Shown: positions 46,636 to 56,048, counted from the first letter of the stretch. The stretch is 64,000 bases of DNA from Novosphingobium sp. AP12 (GCF_000281975.1 NZ_AKKE01000172.1:1-64000); one strand, 5' to 3'. Numbers and translations are program-made. The notes: a model not told the origin generated them from the letters alone.

Positions 46636-49600
46636 TTACTGGTGCTCCCGAAGCTCTGGCGGACGCCGAGCATGCTGCGGAATTCGTCGTAACTGCCGAA
46701 AGTATTATAGCTCAGGTCGCCGCCGATGCGGGTGCCCGGGGTCAGCTTGTAATATAGGGAGCCCTGCGCCGAGAGAGCGAAGCCGGTCTTGCTCAGGCTG
46801 TCGTACTCGGAACGCACGTCGTCGTTCTGGGCCTTGAGCGCGTCGAGCTGGGCCTGCGCGAGCAGGTCGGTCGGGTAGAGCGGGCTTGCGTCTTCCTTGT
46901 AGCTCTGGAAGCCGGGCGTGAACGAGGCGGCTGCGTCCCAGCGCTCGTCGTTCATGGTGTAGTTCACCGGGAAGCCGACCGAGATGAAGCTCTGCGGGCT
47001 GAAGTAGCCGCCGTTGCCGAAGGTGAAGTAGTTCTGGCTCTTGTCGTAGCCCTGGTAGTTCACGTTGAGGCCCACGGTGACCGCCGAGTGGACGCCGCGA
47101 TAGGCCTGCAGGTAGCCGCCGACGTTGGCCTCGAAGCCGTCGTTCTTGGCGACGTTGGTGCCGCGGAAGCGGTAGTAGCGGCCTTCGCCGTACACGCCGC
47201 TGCCGTTCTCGTCGTAGGACATGCCGATACCGGCGCCGGTGCGCATGACCTGGCCCCAGCGCTCGCCCGTGACGGGATCGCGGGTGCCGGCGTAGGAGAC
47301 GACCGAATCGGTGACCGGCCGCTGTTCGGCGAAGGCGGTGGCGCGCAGGCCCGGGCTCAGTTCGGGACTGACCGAGGCGCGGCCGGCGAACTTGGTCTTG
47401 CCCATGCCGACGGGCGTGGTGCCGGCCTCGACCTGGACGGCATCGCTCTCGTACCCGACCGAGAAGGCGACGCCCGATTCCTGCTGACTGTCGGCGTTGA
47501 CGAGCGGCGAGGGCACCGCGTCGACGATCGACTGCGCCTCGATCGTGCCGTTGCGGCCGAAGCGCGCGAGGCCCGAGCCGGTCGGGCGGCCGGCGTCGAC
47601 GACGACGGCCTCGGCCTTGGCGAAGACGCGGCCATGGAGCGCGCCGGTCGAGACCTTGGCCGAACCCTTGATCTCGTCGAGCTGCGAGAGGCCCTCTTCG
47701 CCCGAGCGGGAACGGTAGGCGGTCTGCACGTCGACGCGGGGGCCGCTGTCGTGGGCGAGGCTATCGATCTCGGTCTGGATCTGCGTCATCACCGGATCGC
47801 CGGCATAGGCGACCGGGACCTGCGGGGCGTAGCCGCCGCCGCTCACCGGGAACCCGACCTGCGCCGGCGGGGGCGCGGCCGCGGCGATGCTGGTGGGCGA
47901 GGCATAGCGGTCGGGCGCCGAGAACGAGGTCTGCTGCTGGGCACCATAGCCGCCGAAACCGCTCTGCGCGCCGGGGAGGGGGGCTGCGGCGAGGGCGGGG
48001 GCAGGCGCGGCGTAGCTCGCCTGCGGCGCCGCGTAGCCGAAGCCCGAGGTCGGGGCGGCCTGCGGATAAGCTGCGGGCAGGCGGGTGCCGCCGCCGAGCG
48101 CGAAGGGATTGACCTGCGCGGGGGCGGCAGGCGCTTGATTGCGGAACGGGTTGGCCCCGCCCTGCACGGTCGCGTTGGCGAAGGGATTGCCGCCCATCGC
48201 CATGCCGGCCCCGTTCTGGCGGGCGTAGAGTTCGCGCGCTTCCTTCAGCATGCTCACCGCCGCGCGGTCGTTGCCGCGGGCGCGCTCGACGTTGGCGAGG
48301 GCCATGTGGACGCGGTAGTCCTGCCCGTAGGACTGGAGGACCTGGCGCTGGGCCTGCTTGGAAAGGTCGCTGTCGCCTGCCGCCTGCGCGGTGTCGGCTA
48401 GGCCGAGCAGCGCGTCCTTGTCGCCGGGCTTGCGGGCCAGCACGAGCTGGTAGCTCTGCGCCGCCTTCGCGGGCATGCCGCCGGTCTGGTAGAGGCGGGC
48501 GAGCCCGGAGAGGATTTCGGTGTTGTCCGGCGCGGCGGAGTAAGCCTGCTGGAGGATGTCGAAGCTTTCGGCATAGCGGCCGCCCGTACGCGCGGCGTCG
48601 GCCTGGCTGACCATGAGCCCGGCGCTGATCCGGGCATAGGCGCGCTGGCCCTCGGGCGAGGTGCCCGCCAGCTGCCCCGCGCGCTGGAGTGCCAGCTGGG
48701 CGAGGTCGTCGCGGCCGGTGCGGGCGAGCACGCCGATGAGGCCTTCGTAGTCGTCGACGGTGTCGATGCGGCCGTTCATCGCCGCTTCGGCGACTTGCGA
48801 GGCGCCCTGCGTGTCGCCCATGTCGAACAGGGCGTTGGCGACGGCGGCCTGCTTTCCGGCCGGGACCGAGGCCATCGAGCCTAGCTGGCGCATCGCGGAG
48901 ATCGCCTGCGCCTGCTGGCCGCTCGCCGCCATGGCGCGGGCGCGGGCGATGGCGGAATCGGTCTTCACGCTGATTGCCAGGTTGCGCATCGGCGCGGTGC
49001 GCTGCGCTTCGGGGATCATCGAGATCAGGCGATCGGCCTCGGCGGCGCGGCCGAGGTCGTTGTTGAGGAGGGCGGCGGCGTAGATCGAATCGGGCTGGCC
49101 GCTCGACGCCAGCGAGCGGATCAGCGATTCCGCCTCGGGCACGCGGCCGCGCTCGATCTGGAACTGGGCGAACTCGTAGCGGATCCAGGGGTCGCTCGGA
49201 TCGAGGACGAGGCCGCTCTGGAATTCGCGGGTAGCGCCGAGGTCGTCGCCGCGCTCGGCGGCGGCGAGGGCGCGGCCGCGCGTGGCGCGCAGCTGGAGGC
49301 GCTTGTCGTCCGCCGCGCTGCCGCCCCCGGCGCTGCCGGCCTGGCGGTAGAGGTCGGCGGCGTCGGCGTAGCGGCCCTGCCGTTCGTAGATGTCGGCGAG
49401 CAGTTCGAGCGCCGGGCCGGGCTCCTTGTAGCCGGAGCGGACGAGCGCCTCGGCCTTGACCTGCGCATCGGCGAGGCGGTTCTGGGCCACCAGGTTCCGG
49501 GTTTCGTCGGCTCCGGCGAAGAAGCGCGCGGAGGCGAGTCCCTCGGCCCACTGGCTGGCCTTGCCGGCCTGCGATGCCTGCTCGAGCAGGCTGGCGGCTT

Positions 49601-50162
49601 CGGCGAACTGCCCTTCGCGCAGGCGCACGAGGCCCAGGCCGCCGAGCGCGTCGGCATCGCGGCGGTTGACGGCGAGCGCGCGCTGGAACTGCGAGGCGGC
49701 GGAAGCGAGGTTGCCGTCGTTCAGCGCGTCGAAGCCGGAAACGCGGGCGCGGCCGGCGCGGTCGGAGGCCGAGACCGGCGCGGGGGCGGCGGGCTTGGCC
49801 GCCGCGGGCCGCGGCGAAGCGACCGCGACGCGGGCGGGCGTCGGCGCCGGAGCGGGCTTTGCCGCGACGGGCTTCGGGGCAGGCTTGGGCGCGGCCTTCG
49901 GGGCCGGCGCAGGGGCCGCCGCGCTCTTCAGCGCCGGATGGTTGGGATCGAGCGCGCGGGCGCGGCGCAGCGCCTGCTGGGCGAGATCCTCGCGGCCCTT
50001 CGAGCGCCAGTATTGGGCCTGCTTGACCAGGGCTTCCACGCCCGCGCCTTGCGCCTGCGCGCTGACCGGCAGCGCCGTGGCCACGAGGCCCGTGGCGGTC
50101 GTCGAGAGCAACAGGGCCAGGCCCAGCTTGCCGGGGCGCTTCAGGGTGGAGGGACTGCTCAT
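46632..50162 (-). CDS. bcsC: Cellulose export protein BcsC (TPR and beta-barrel)
   Basis: A 1176-residue outer-membrane protein. A signal peptide (about 1-37, ending VSAQAQ) is followed by one TPR, a long Pro/Ala/Lys linker (about 82-130), TPR repeats to about residue 650, and a second Ala/Pro/Gly/Gln-rich linker of some 130 residues (TSGFGYAAPQASYAAPAP). The last 380 residues form the BCSC C-terminal barrel with strands such as GVYGEGRYYRFRGTNV and SLYYKLTPGTRIGGDLSYN. It exports cellulose across the periplasm and outer membrane. It overlaps bcsAB and bcsD by 4 bases each. Confidence 0.95.
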   Translation of the reverse strand: MSSPSTLKRPGKLGLALLLSTTATGLVATALPVSAQAQGAGVEALVKQAQYWRSKGREDLAQQALRRARALDPNHPALKSAAAPAPAPKAAPKPAPKPVAAKPAPAPTPARVAVASPRPAAAKPAAPAPVSASDRAGRARVSGFDALNDGNLASAASQFQRALAVNRRDADALGGLGLVRLREGQFAEAASLLEQASQAGKASQWAEGLASARFFAGADETRNLVAQNRLADAQVKAEALVRSGYKEPGPALELLADIYERQGRYADAADLYRQAGSAGGGSAADDKRLQLRATRGRALAAAERGDDLGATREFQSGLVLDPSDPWIRYEFAQFQIERGRVPEAESLIRSLASSGQPDSIYAAALLNNDLGRAAEADRLISMIPEAQRTAPMRNLAISVKTDSAIARARAMAASGQQAQAISAMRQLGSMASVPAGKQAAVANALFDMGDTQGASQVAEAAMNGRIDTVDDYEGLIGVLARTGRDDLAQLALQRAGQLAGTSPEGQRAYARISAGLMVSQADAARTGGRYAESFDILQQAYSAAPDNTEILSGLARLYQTGGMPAKAAQSYQLVLARKPGDKDALLGLADTAQAAGDSDLSKQAQRQVLQSYGQDYRVHMALANVERARGNDRAAVSMLKEARELYARQNGAGMAMGGNPFANATVQGGANPFRNQAPAAPAQVNPFALGGGTRLPAAYPQAAPTSGFGYAAPQASYAAPAPALAAAPLPGAQSGFGGYGAQQQTSFSAPDRYASPTSIAAAAPPPAQVGFPVSGGGYAPQVPVAYAGDPVMTQIQTEIDSLAHDSGPRVDVQTAYRSRSGEEGLSQLDEIKGSAKVSTGALHGRVFAKAEAVVVDAGRPTGSGLARFGRNGTIEAQSIVDAVPSPLVNADSQQESGVAFSVGYESDAVQVEAGTTPVGMGKTKFAGRASVSPELSPGLRATAFAEQRPVTDSVVSYAGTRDPVTGERWGQVMRTGAGIGMSYDENGSGVYGEGRYYRFRGTNVAKNDGFEANVGGYLQAYRGVHSAVTVGLNVNYQGYDKSQNYFTFGNGGYFSPQSFISVGFPVNYTMNDERWDAAASFTPGFQSYKEDASPLYPTDLLAQAQLDALKAQNDDVRSEYDSLSKTGFALSAQGSLYYKLTPGTRIGGDLSYNTFGSYDEFRSMLGVRQSFGSTSK

Positions 50163-53100
50163 GCGTGGTCGTCCTTGCGGCCCAGGCGGCGTTGTGCCTG
50201 ACGGCGGAAGTAGAGGTAGGCCGGACCGGCGAGTATCGCTGCCAGCACGAGGGTGAACAGGCCCAGCAGCATCGGGCGCTGGCTCGTCCAGTACGCGACC
50301 TTCATCCAGATCGGAAGCGATCCGACCCAGTAGCGCTCGGTGATCTCGAAGCTGGTCATGCCGTCGCCGCGGGTGACGGCGAGGTCGCCCTGCACCGAGG
50401 CGTTGACCTTGGTGTCGGCGAGGCCGTTCACGAGGTCGGGCAGCGCGCCGCCGTCGTCCGCCAGCAGCGCCACGACCGTGCGGTCGGAGGCATAGGGCGA
50501 GCGGAAGCTGATGATGCCCGAGAAGCCGCGCGCGTCGTAGACGAGCGGGGCGGCGGCCATCGGGTCGTCCTCCTGGGTGCCGCCGAACAGCGAGGTCACG
50601 TACTGCAGCGGCGAGCGCTCGGCGACGCGCAGGCGGCCGTTCTCCCAGCGCACGGGGGCGTTGGCGAACATGTCCGCGCCCGCAAGGCCGGTGCCGCCGA
50701 CGACGAGCACGTCCTGCGTGGAAAGCTGGTCGGCGTCGATCGTGGAGGTGACCGTCACTGCCGTCACCGGCACACCGGTGGAGTCGCCGAAGCGGCCCAT
50801 CAGCGTCAGGAATGCTTCGACCGAAGCCATCGACGGGTTCTCGGCGACGACCACGGTGGTCTGCGCGAGGTCGGGGCTCGCGGTGAAGGGGAAGCCGGCG
50901 CCCGCGAAAGTCGCGAGGTCGGGCATCATGATCGCGTGATAGGCGCTGGTGAGGTCGATCGTGCTGGTCGGGTCGATCGAGACGCGCACGTTCTCAGGCA
51001 GGGTGCCGGTGCACTTCTTCTTGTCGGCGATGATCAGGTTGTAGTCCATCGTCAACTCGTTCTGGCCGAACAGGTTGTAGCGAGGGAGGATCACCGAGGC
51101 GTCCGAATCGTAGCTCTTGGCGCCCGTCGCACTGAACAGGCCGCTCCACCACTTGGCGCCGAGCGGCAGGGTCTTGAGGTACTGGCCGTTGATCGAGACA
51201 TCGAGGCGCGACGCGCGGCGGTCCAGCCACTGCGCGATCGGGTAGCGGTAGGTCAGGTTGAGCTTGCCGCCCTCGCGCGGCCAGAAGAACAGGTCGGGCG
51301 AGACGCGGAACTGGGTCGAGAGCGGGCCGGGCGGCAGGCCCATGCCCTGCATCTGGTACGGCTCCATGATCGAGCCGAGCTGGACCGCCTTCTCGGTCGA
51401 GAGCCAGCGCAGCGCGCCGTAGCGCGGCCAGGCGGGGATGCGAACGCCGTCGAAGGACATGCGCTGACCGCCGAACACACCGCGCCCGAGCGCGACGGCG
51501 GCTGCGGCGGTCCGCAGTTCCTCGTCGTTGCGGCCCATGATGACGAGCAGGGTGCCGTTGGGGTCGTTCGGGTTGCGCACGGCGGCGGCCGAGGCGCCCG
51601 AGGGGCCGGGGATGTTGAGGCCCGGGATCGACTGTCCGCCCTTCAGGAAGACGATGGCGTTGCCGCGCGGGATCTGGCCGACGACCGGCTTGAACGAGAA
51701 GCCGCGGTAGCTGGCCAGCGAGCCGAGCCAGCTGGCGGTCGCGGCGGCGGCCTGCAGTTCACCCGCGCGCGGCTGGCCGGCGAAGACGAAGGGCATGCGC
51801 AGCGGCACGTTCTGGCCCTTGTCGAAGAAGGGCAGCGGCAGGCGTGCGAGGTCCGGGCCGTAGGGCAACGGCTGATAGTTGAAGTCGAACCACGAGCGCG
51901 TGTTGCTGATGTTCGCCCAGAGCGCGGAGTGGAACGGGTCCTCGCAGTCGCGGGCGTAGTGGCCGATCAGGCGCAGGTTGACTTGGTTGTCTCCGGGCAG
52001 GAACAGCGCCGGGTTGACGGGCACGTCGACGACCTGTCCGGCCGCCATGGCGCGGGTCAGGCGGATGGTCTGGACGACCTCGCCGTTGACGATCACGACC
52101 ATCTGGCTGAGGTCGTCGAGCATCGAGGGCGACCAGGCCAGCTGCAGGCGCAGCACGGCGCCGGTGACGACGCGGTCCTGGCGCATGCCGAAGGGAATGC
52201 CGATCTCGCCGCGCGTGCCCTGCAGGCGGATCGGGCGGGAAATGCGCAGGTCCTTGAGCGTCAGGCGCTCGGCCACGCCGCCCGAGGGGGGGGCGGTGGC
52301 TGCAGCGGGCGCGGCAGCTTCGCGGGCCGGCTGGGCGTGGACTTCGGCGGTGCCCAGGATCAGCCCGGCGGCGCCGATCACGACGGCGGCGGCCAGCGCG
52401 GCGGCCTTGGCGGTCGGGGCCCAGGACTTGCCGTCCTTCGCGGCTTCCTTGGCCGCCTCCTTTGCCTGCGCCTCGGCAGCGGCCTTGCGGGCGGCGTCGA
52501 CCTTTCGCATCACGCGGCGTTCGGCGAAGTTCAGTCCCAGCATGCGCTTCAGCGTCACCATGTCCACCCGGATGATATCTGCAAGGGAGCGCAGGCCGGA
52601 AACCGACTTGCGAGGGCCGGCGGCCTGCCACGCATCGGCGCGGCCCATGACAGCGCGCACGAGGTGGCGGCCGGCGAGAATGTCGAGCTTCTCGAAGCGC
52701 ACGTAGGAATTTTCGCCGCTGGTGCGCATCGTCTCCACCGGGATCGACAGGACCTCGTCACCCATTGCCAGGGTGATGTGGCGCACGGTGCGGTCCTTGG
52801 TCGGCAGTTCGGCGGGGAGCGCCAGGGCGGCGCCGCCCATCGAGATGTCGATCGTGCGCGCGGGCACCACGTGGCCCGAGGTCAGGTACGCGGAGACCGG
52901 CAGGTCGACCGGGATGCGGATGTCGACGCGCGCCTGCTTCGTCTCGCGGGCGACCGAGACGGCGGCCAGCAGGATGATGAGGCTGAAGGTGGCCCAGGCG
53001 ACGTTCAGCACCAGCGTGTCGGTCTGGATGTTGAACAGGTAAGGGAAGAACGCCCATTTCACGACCGACAGCGCGATCCCGAAGATGACGAGCGCGATGC

Positions 53101-54607
53101 AGATGATGTGCGGCTTGACGATCCCCCAGTCGAAGTAGGTCTTGTCGAGCAGCGAGCCCTTGTCGGTCACGTTGAACTTGCCCTTGCGCGGCTGGAACCA
53201 GGTCATGACCGTGGGCTTGACGAGGTGGAAGCACAGGATCGTCTCGTAGACCTCGCCCCAGAACGGCGGGCGGTCGGAGCCCTGCGTGCGCTCGTTGGCC
53301 ACGGCCGAGCAGTAAAGGTGCGGCATGGCATAGGCGAAGATCAGCGAGGCCGAGGCCTGGATGATGTTCTGGCCGAAGATCAGATAGGCGAGCGGGCTGG
53401 TCAGGAACACGATGCGCGGCAGCGGGTACTGGAAGTGCAGCATCGCGTTCAGGTAGCAGAGGCGCTGCTGCCAGGTCAGGCCGCGGCCCCTGAGCGGATT
53501 ATCGATGCGCAGGATCTGCGTCATGCCGCGCGCCCAGCGGATGCGCTGGCCGACGTGGAGGACGAGGCGCTCGGTGGCGAGGCCGGCGGACAGGCGCGCG
53601 CTGATGTAGGCGGTGTTCCAGCCGGTGCGCTGCAGCTTGAGCGCGGTGTGGGCGTCCTCGGTCACGGTCTCGCCCGCGAAGCCGTTGGTCTCCATCAGCG
53701 CCTCGCGGCGGATGATCGCGCAGGAACCGCAGAAGAAGGTGGCGTTCCACAGGTCGTTGCCGCCCTGGACGGCGCCGTAGAACAGGTCGCCCTCGCCCGC
53801 CATGTCGCCCATGGTGGAAGCGAGGTTACGCTGCACCGGATCGGGCGAATACATGTGGTGCGGGGTCTGGATCAGGGCCAGGCGCGCGTCCTGCTGGAAC
53901 CAGCCGACGCTGAGCTGGAGGAAGGCGCGGGTCGGCACGTGGTCGCAGTCGAAGATGGCGATCAGCTCGCCGTCGGTCTTCTTCATCGCCGCGTTGAGGT
54001 TGCCCGCCTTGGCGTGCAGGTTGTTGTCGCGGGTGATGTAGCCGCAGCCCGCCTCTTTGGCGAAGGCGCGGAATTCCGCGCGCTTGCCGTCGTCGAGGAT
54101 GAACACCCGGTAGCGGTCGACCGGGTAGTCAAGGTCCTGCGCGGCGAAGACCGTGTTGCGCACGATCTCGAGGCTCTCGTTGTAGGTCGGGATGTAGATG
54201 TCGACGGTGGGCCAGGTGTCGGGCGTGCCCTCGGGCTCGATGACCGGGCGCTCGAGCGGCCAGCTGGTCTGGAGGAAGCCGAGCATGAGGATGACCCAGG
54301 CGTAGAGCTCGGCCAGGTAGAGCCCGCCCCCGAACGCGAACTCGGGCAAGGTGCCGAACGAGAGCGTCTGGGTGGTGCGCCAGAAGATGTAGCGGGTCGA
54401 CACCAGGATCGCGAGGACGCCGAGCGCGAGGGCGCCCTTGCGGCCCTTCCAGCGCTTGAGCACGAGCGCGCCCACCATGGTCACCCCGGCGCAGACCCAC
54501 TGTGCCTTGCCGTCCAGCGGCACGCCGATCACCAGCGCGGCGATCAGAACGATGGGCACGATCGCCGCGTAGCGGAAGGCCTTGGTCGAGGTGAGGTTGG
54601 CGATCAT
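50159..54607 (-). CDS. bcsAB: Fused cellulose synthase BcsA-BcsB
   Basis: A 1482-residue fusion. The BcsA part (about 1-705) has eight or so membrane helices and GT2 motifs: ILDDGKR (170-176), DCDHVP (220-225), FFCGSC (291-296), TED at 316-318 and QRIRW (354-358). A PilZ domain follows, with RVDIR (560-564) and DISMGG (587-592), the c-di-GMP binding pair. A charged Ala/Lys linker leads to a hydrophobic segment (736-758) that acts as signal or anchor for the BcsB part (about 760-1482), which ends in a membrane anchor (LLGLFTLVLAAILAGPAYLYF region). ATG 54607 overlaps the bcsQ stop; the frame upstream of it is a shadow of bcsQ. Confidence 0.95.
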   Translation of the reverse strand: MIANLTSTKAFRYAAIVPIVLIAALVIGVPLDGKAQWVCAGVTMVGALVLKRWKGRKGALALGVLAILVSTRYIFWRTTQTLSFGTLPEFAFGGGLYLAELYAWVILMLGFLQTSWPLERPVIEPEGTPDTWPTVDIYIPTYNESLEIVRNTVFAAQDLDYPVDRYRVFILDDGKRAEFRAFAKEAGCGYITRDNNLHAKAGNLNAAMKKTDGELIAIFDCDHVPTRAFLQLSVGWFQQDARLALIQTPHHMYSPDPVQRNLASTMGDMAGEGDLFYGAVQGGNDLWNATFFCGSCAIIRREALMETNGFAGETVTEDAHTALKLQRTGWNTAYISARLSAGLATERLVLHVGQRIRWARGMTQILRIDNPLRGRGLTWQQRLCYLNAMLHFQYPLPRIVFLTSPLAYLIFGQNIIQASASLIFAYAMPHLYCSAVANERTQGSDRPPFWGEVYETILCFHLVKPTVMTWFQPRKGKFNVTDKGSLLDKTYFDWGIVKPHIICIALVIFGIALSVVKWAFFPYLFNIQTDTLVLNVAWATFSLIILLAAVSVARETKQARVDIRIPVDLPVSAYLTSGHVVPARTIDISMGGAALALPAELPTKDRTVRHITLAMGDEVLSIPVETMRTSGENSYVRFEKLDILAGRHLVRAVMGRADAWQAAGPRKSVSGLRSLADIIRVDMVTLKRMLGLNFAERRVMRKVDAARKAAAEAQAKEAAKEAAKDGKSWAPTAKAAALAAAVVIGAAGLILGTAEVHAQPAREAAAPAAATAPPSGGVAERLTLKDLRISRPIRLQGTRGEIGIPFGMRQDRVVTGAVLRLQLAWSPSMLDDLSQMVVIVNGEVVQTIRLTRAMAAGQVVDVPVNPALFLPGDNQVNLRLIGHYARDCEDPFHSALWANISNTRSWFDFNYQPLPYGPDLARLPLPFFDKGQNVPLRMPFVFAGQPRAGELQAAAATASWLGSLASYRGFSFKPVVGQIPRGNAIVFLKGGQSIPGLNIPGPSGASAAAVRNPNDPNGTLLVIMGRNDEELRTAAAAVALGRGVFGGQRMSFDGVRIPAWPRYGALRWLSTEKAVQLGSIMEPYQMQGMGLPPGPLSTQFRVSPDLFFWPREGGKLNLTYRYPIAQWLDRRASRLDVSINGQYLKTLPLGAKWWSGLFSATGAKSYDSDASVILPRYNLFGQNELTMDYNLIIADKKKCTGTLPENVRVSIDPTSTIDLTSAYHAIMMPDLATFAGAGFPFTASPDLAQTTVVVAENPSMASVEAFLTLMGRFGDSTGVPVTAVTVTSTIDADQLSTQDVLVVGGTGLAGADMFANAPVRWENGRLRVAERSPLQYVTSLFGGTQEDDPMAAAPLVYDARGFSGIISFRSPYASDRTVVALLADDGGALPDLVNGLADTKVNASVQGDLAVTRGDGMTSFEITERYWVGSLPIWMKVAYWTSQRPMLLGLFTLVLAAILAGPAYLYFRRQAQRRLGRKDDHA

Positions 54608-55356
54608 GCGGCGCGGCTCGTCGAAGGCGCGCTCTGCTGCCCGCGCGCCACCCAGGGGCGGCCCGGCGTCTCGAGCGCGGGGACGAGGGCGGCGCCGATG
54701 GCGCGCACGTCGCTGAGCGCGGCGCTGGAGGGGGCGTAGCGCTCGAGCGGCTGGAGCATGGCCATCGCCTCGGGCACGGCCTCGTCGAGGCGGATGCGGC
54801 CGAGCAGGCGCGGGCCCACCAGTTCGCGGATGAAGGCGGAGGCGTGGCGCGAGAGGCGGCGCGTCTCGTCCAGCGCGTTGATCGCGAAGGTGGTGCGCGC
54901 GATGTTCTCGGGGCTGGCCTCGCCCAGCGCCTGGGGAAGCAGTGCCAGGGTGTCGGGAGCGGCGTTGAGCACGCACAGGTTGGCGCTGGCGTGGGGAATG
55001 ATGCGGCGGGCGAAGGCGAATTCGTGGGCGGGAACGTCGATCACCATGACCCGGTCGGCTCCGGCCTCGAGATAGCCGAGGTCGAGCAGGGTGGGCACGA
55101 AGTCGGGATCGTCGACCGCCCTGACGTGGCTGCGCAGGTTGATCCCGCTGGCGAGGACGGCGTCCTCGGCGGGCGCGAACAGCGAAGGCAGCGTGATCGA
55201 GGGTTGCAGGCCGAAGTGGAGCGGCATGCTGTCGCGCGGGGCGACGGTCAGCACGGTGACTTCGGCTCCGGCCTCGGACAGGGCCATGGCGATGTGCGCC
55301 GACGTGAAGGTGATGCCGGCTCCGCCCTTGAGCCCGTGGCAGACGATGACGGCCAT
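54604..55356 (-). CDS. bcsQ: Cellulose biosynthesis ParA/MinD-like protein BcsQ
   Basis: A 250-residue SIMIBI-type ATPase relative. It starts MAVIVCHGLKGGAGITFTSA; Lys10 of the deviant Walker A is kept, but the phosphate-binding lysine is replaced by Ile15. As I recall, E. coli BcsQ also lacks this lysine, so loss is a family trait. VMVIDVPAHEFAFARRIIPHA corresponds to the switch II area. It probably places or regulates the synthase at the membrane. It overlaps the first gene by one base and bcsAB by 4. Confidence 0.88.
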   Translation of the reverse strand: MAVIVCHGLKGGAGITFTSAHIAMALSEAGAEVTVLTVAPRDSMPLHFGLQPSITLPSLFAPAEDAVLASGINLRSHVRAVDDPDFVPTLLDLGYLEAGADRVMVIDVPAHEFAFARRIIPHASANLCVLNAAPDTLALLPQALGEASPENIARTTFAINALDETRRLSRHASAFIRELVGPRLLGRIRLDEAVPEAMAMLQPLERYAPSSAALSDVRAIGAALVPALETPGRPWVARGQQSAPSTSRAA

Positions 55357-55724
55357 CAGATTTCTCCCCGCGAGCCGAGATCGGACAAGTGGCGCAGCAT
55401 GGCTCGCACGTCCTGCGGCGCGGTGCGCCGGTCGACGGGCGCCGGGGCGGCGACAGGCTCACCCCCGTAGCGGCTGAACAGTGCGCTGAGCGGTTCGGCG
55501 GCGGCGGGGCCGGTCATCGCCGTCTCGACCGGCGCCGCCAGGTCGGCAGCGGCGGCTTCGAGCTGCGCGGCCTCGGCCTGGTCGATCGCCTGCATGCGCG
55601 GATCGCGCAACAGAGCCTCGAGGATCGGCCACAGCTCGAGCTCGGTAAAGCGGTCCTCGAATTCCTTGTAGGCAAAATCATTCCTGCCAAGTCGGTCGAG
55701 CAGATTTCGGGCATCGATGCGCAT
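55356..55724 (-). CDS. BcsR-like first gene of the cellulose operon
   Basis: A 122-residue protein. The N-terminal MRIDARNLLDRLGRND and EDRFTELELWPILEALLRDP resemble the small regulator BcsR (E. coli: a WPLL motif near the end). An Ala/Pro/Glu-rich middle and a C-terminal LSALFSRYGG segment resemble BcsP-type proteins. I call it BcsR-like by position and this short similarity; it might be a BcsR/BcsP hybrid. ATG 55724 has GGGGG 5 bases upstream; the frame extends to TTG 55763. It overlaps bcsQ by one base. Confidence 0.6.
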   Translation of the reverse strand: MRIDARNLLDRLGRNDFAYKEFEDRFTELELWPILEALLRDPRMQAIDQAEAAQLEAAAADLAAPVETAMTGPAAAEPLSALFSRYGGEPVAAPAPVDRRTAPQDVRAMLRHLSDLGSRGEI

Positions 55725-56048
55725 AGGAACCCCCGTATCAACACGTATTTTGTGCACAAACAATGGTTAAGAAAGCATTGCCGACACAAAAACGGCTCGC
55801 CGATTGAAGGCCCGCGCGAGTGCTGAAAATCCACCAATTCGGCGGATTTCCGCCACCGCGGCGGCTTGGCGCGATGGTGAAGCGTGCAATCCTTTGCATA
55901 TTTGTCACACGATGTAACCGTCAAATAACAGGTCGAAACCTGCGAATCAGGTGAAATACGGAAAGCATTGCTGGGCGGAGCGGCAAGGAATGGCCGCGTA
56001 AAACCCTTGCTCAATGGAACCGGTTAATACCGACGAAGGATTCGCGGC
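55725..56048. other. 324-base divergent region between bcs operon and PilZ gene
   Basis: This gap must hold the promoters of both the cellulose operon and the PilZ gene. A perfect 12-base palindrome TTTGTGCACAAA lies at 55749-55760, about 25 bases before the operon start. The decamer GAAAGCATTGC occurs twice (near 55772 and 55961). I could not assign -10/-35 pairs with confidence. No gene is seen. Confidence 0.45.
55749..55760. promoter_or_regulatory. Perfect palindrome before the bcs operon
   Basis: TTTGTGCACAAA, a 12-base perfect palindrome, 25-36 bases upstream of the first bcs ATG. It stands out as AT-rich and symmetrical; it may be an operator or a 5' UTR element. Confidence 0.4.

Noticed and set aside
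50165..54739. A 1524-codon plus-strand open frame opposite bcsAB
   Set aside because: It is a high-GC shadow of the real gene on the minus strand, with no domain and an Arg/His/Glu-biased composition.
54608..55462. Upstream extension of the bcsAB frame over bcsQ
   Set aside because: The translated stretch is Arg/Pro-rich and lacks homology; bcsQ in another frame is clearly real, and ATG 54607 starts the BcsA homology.
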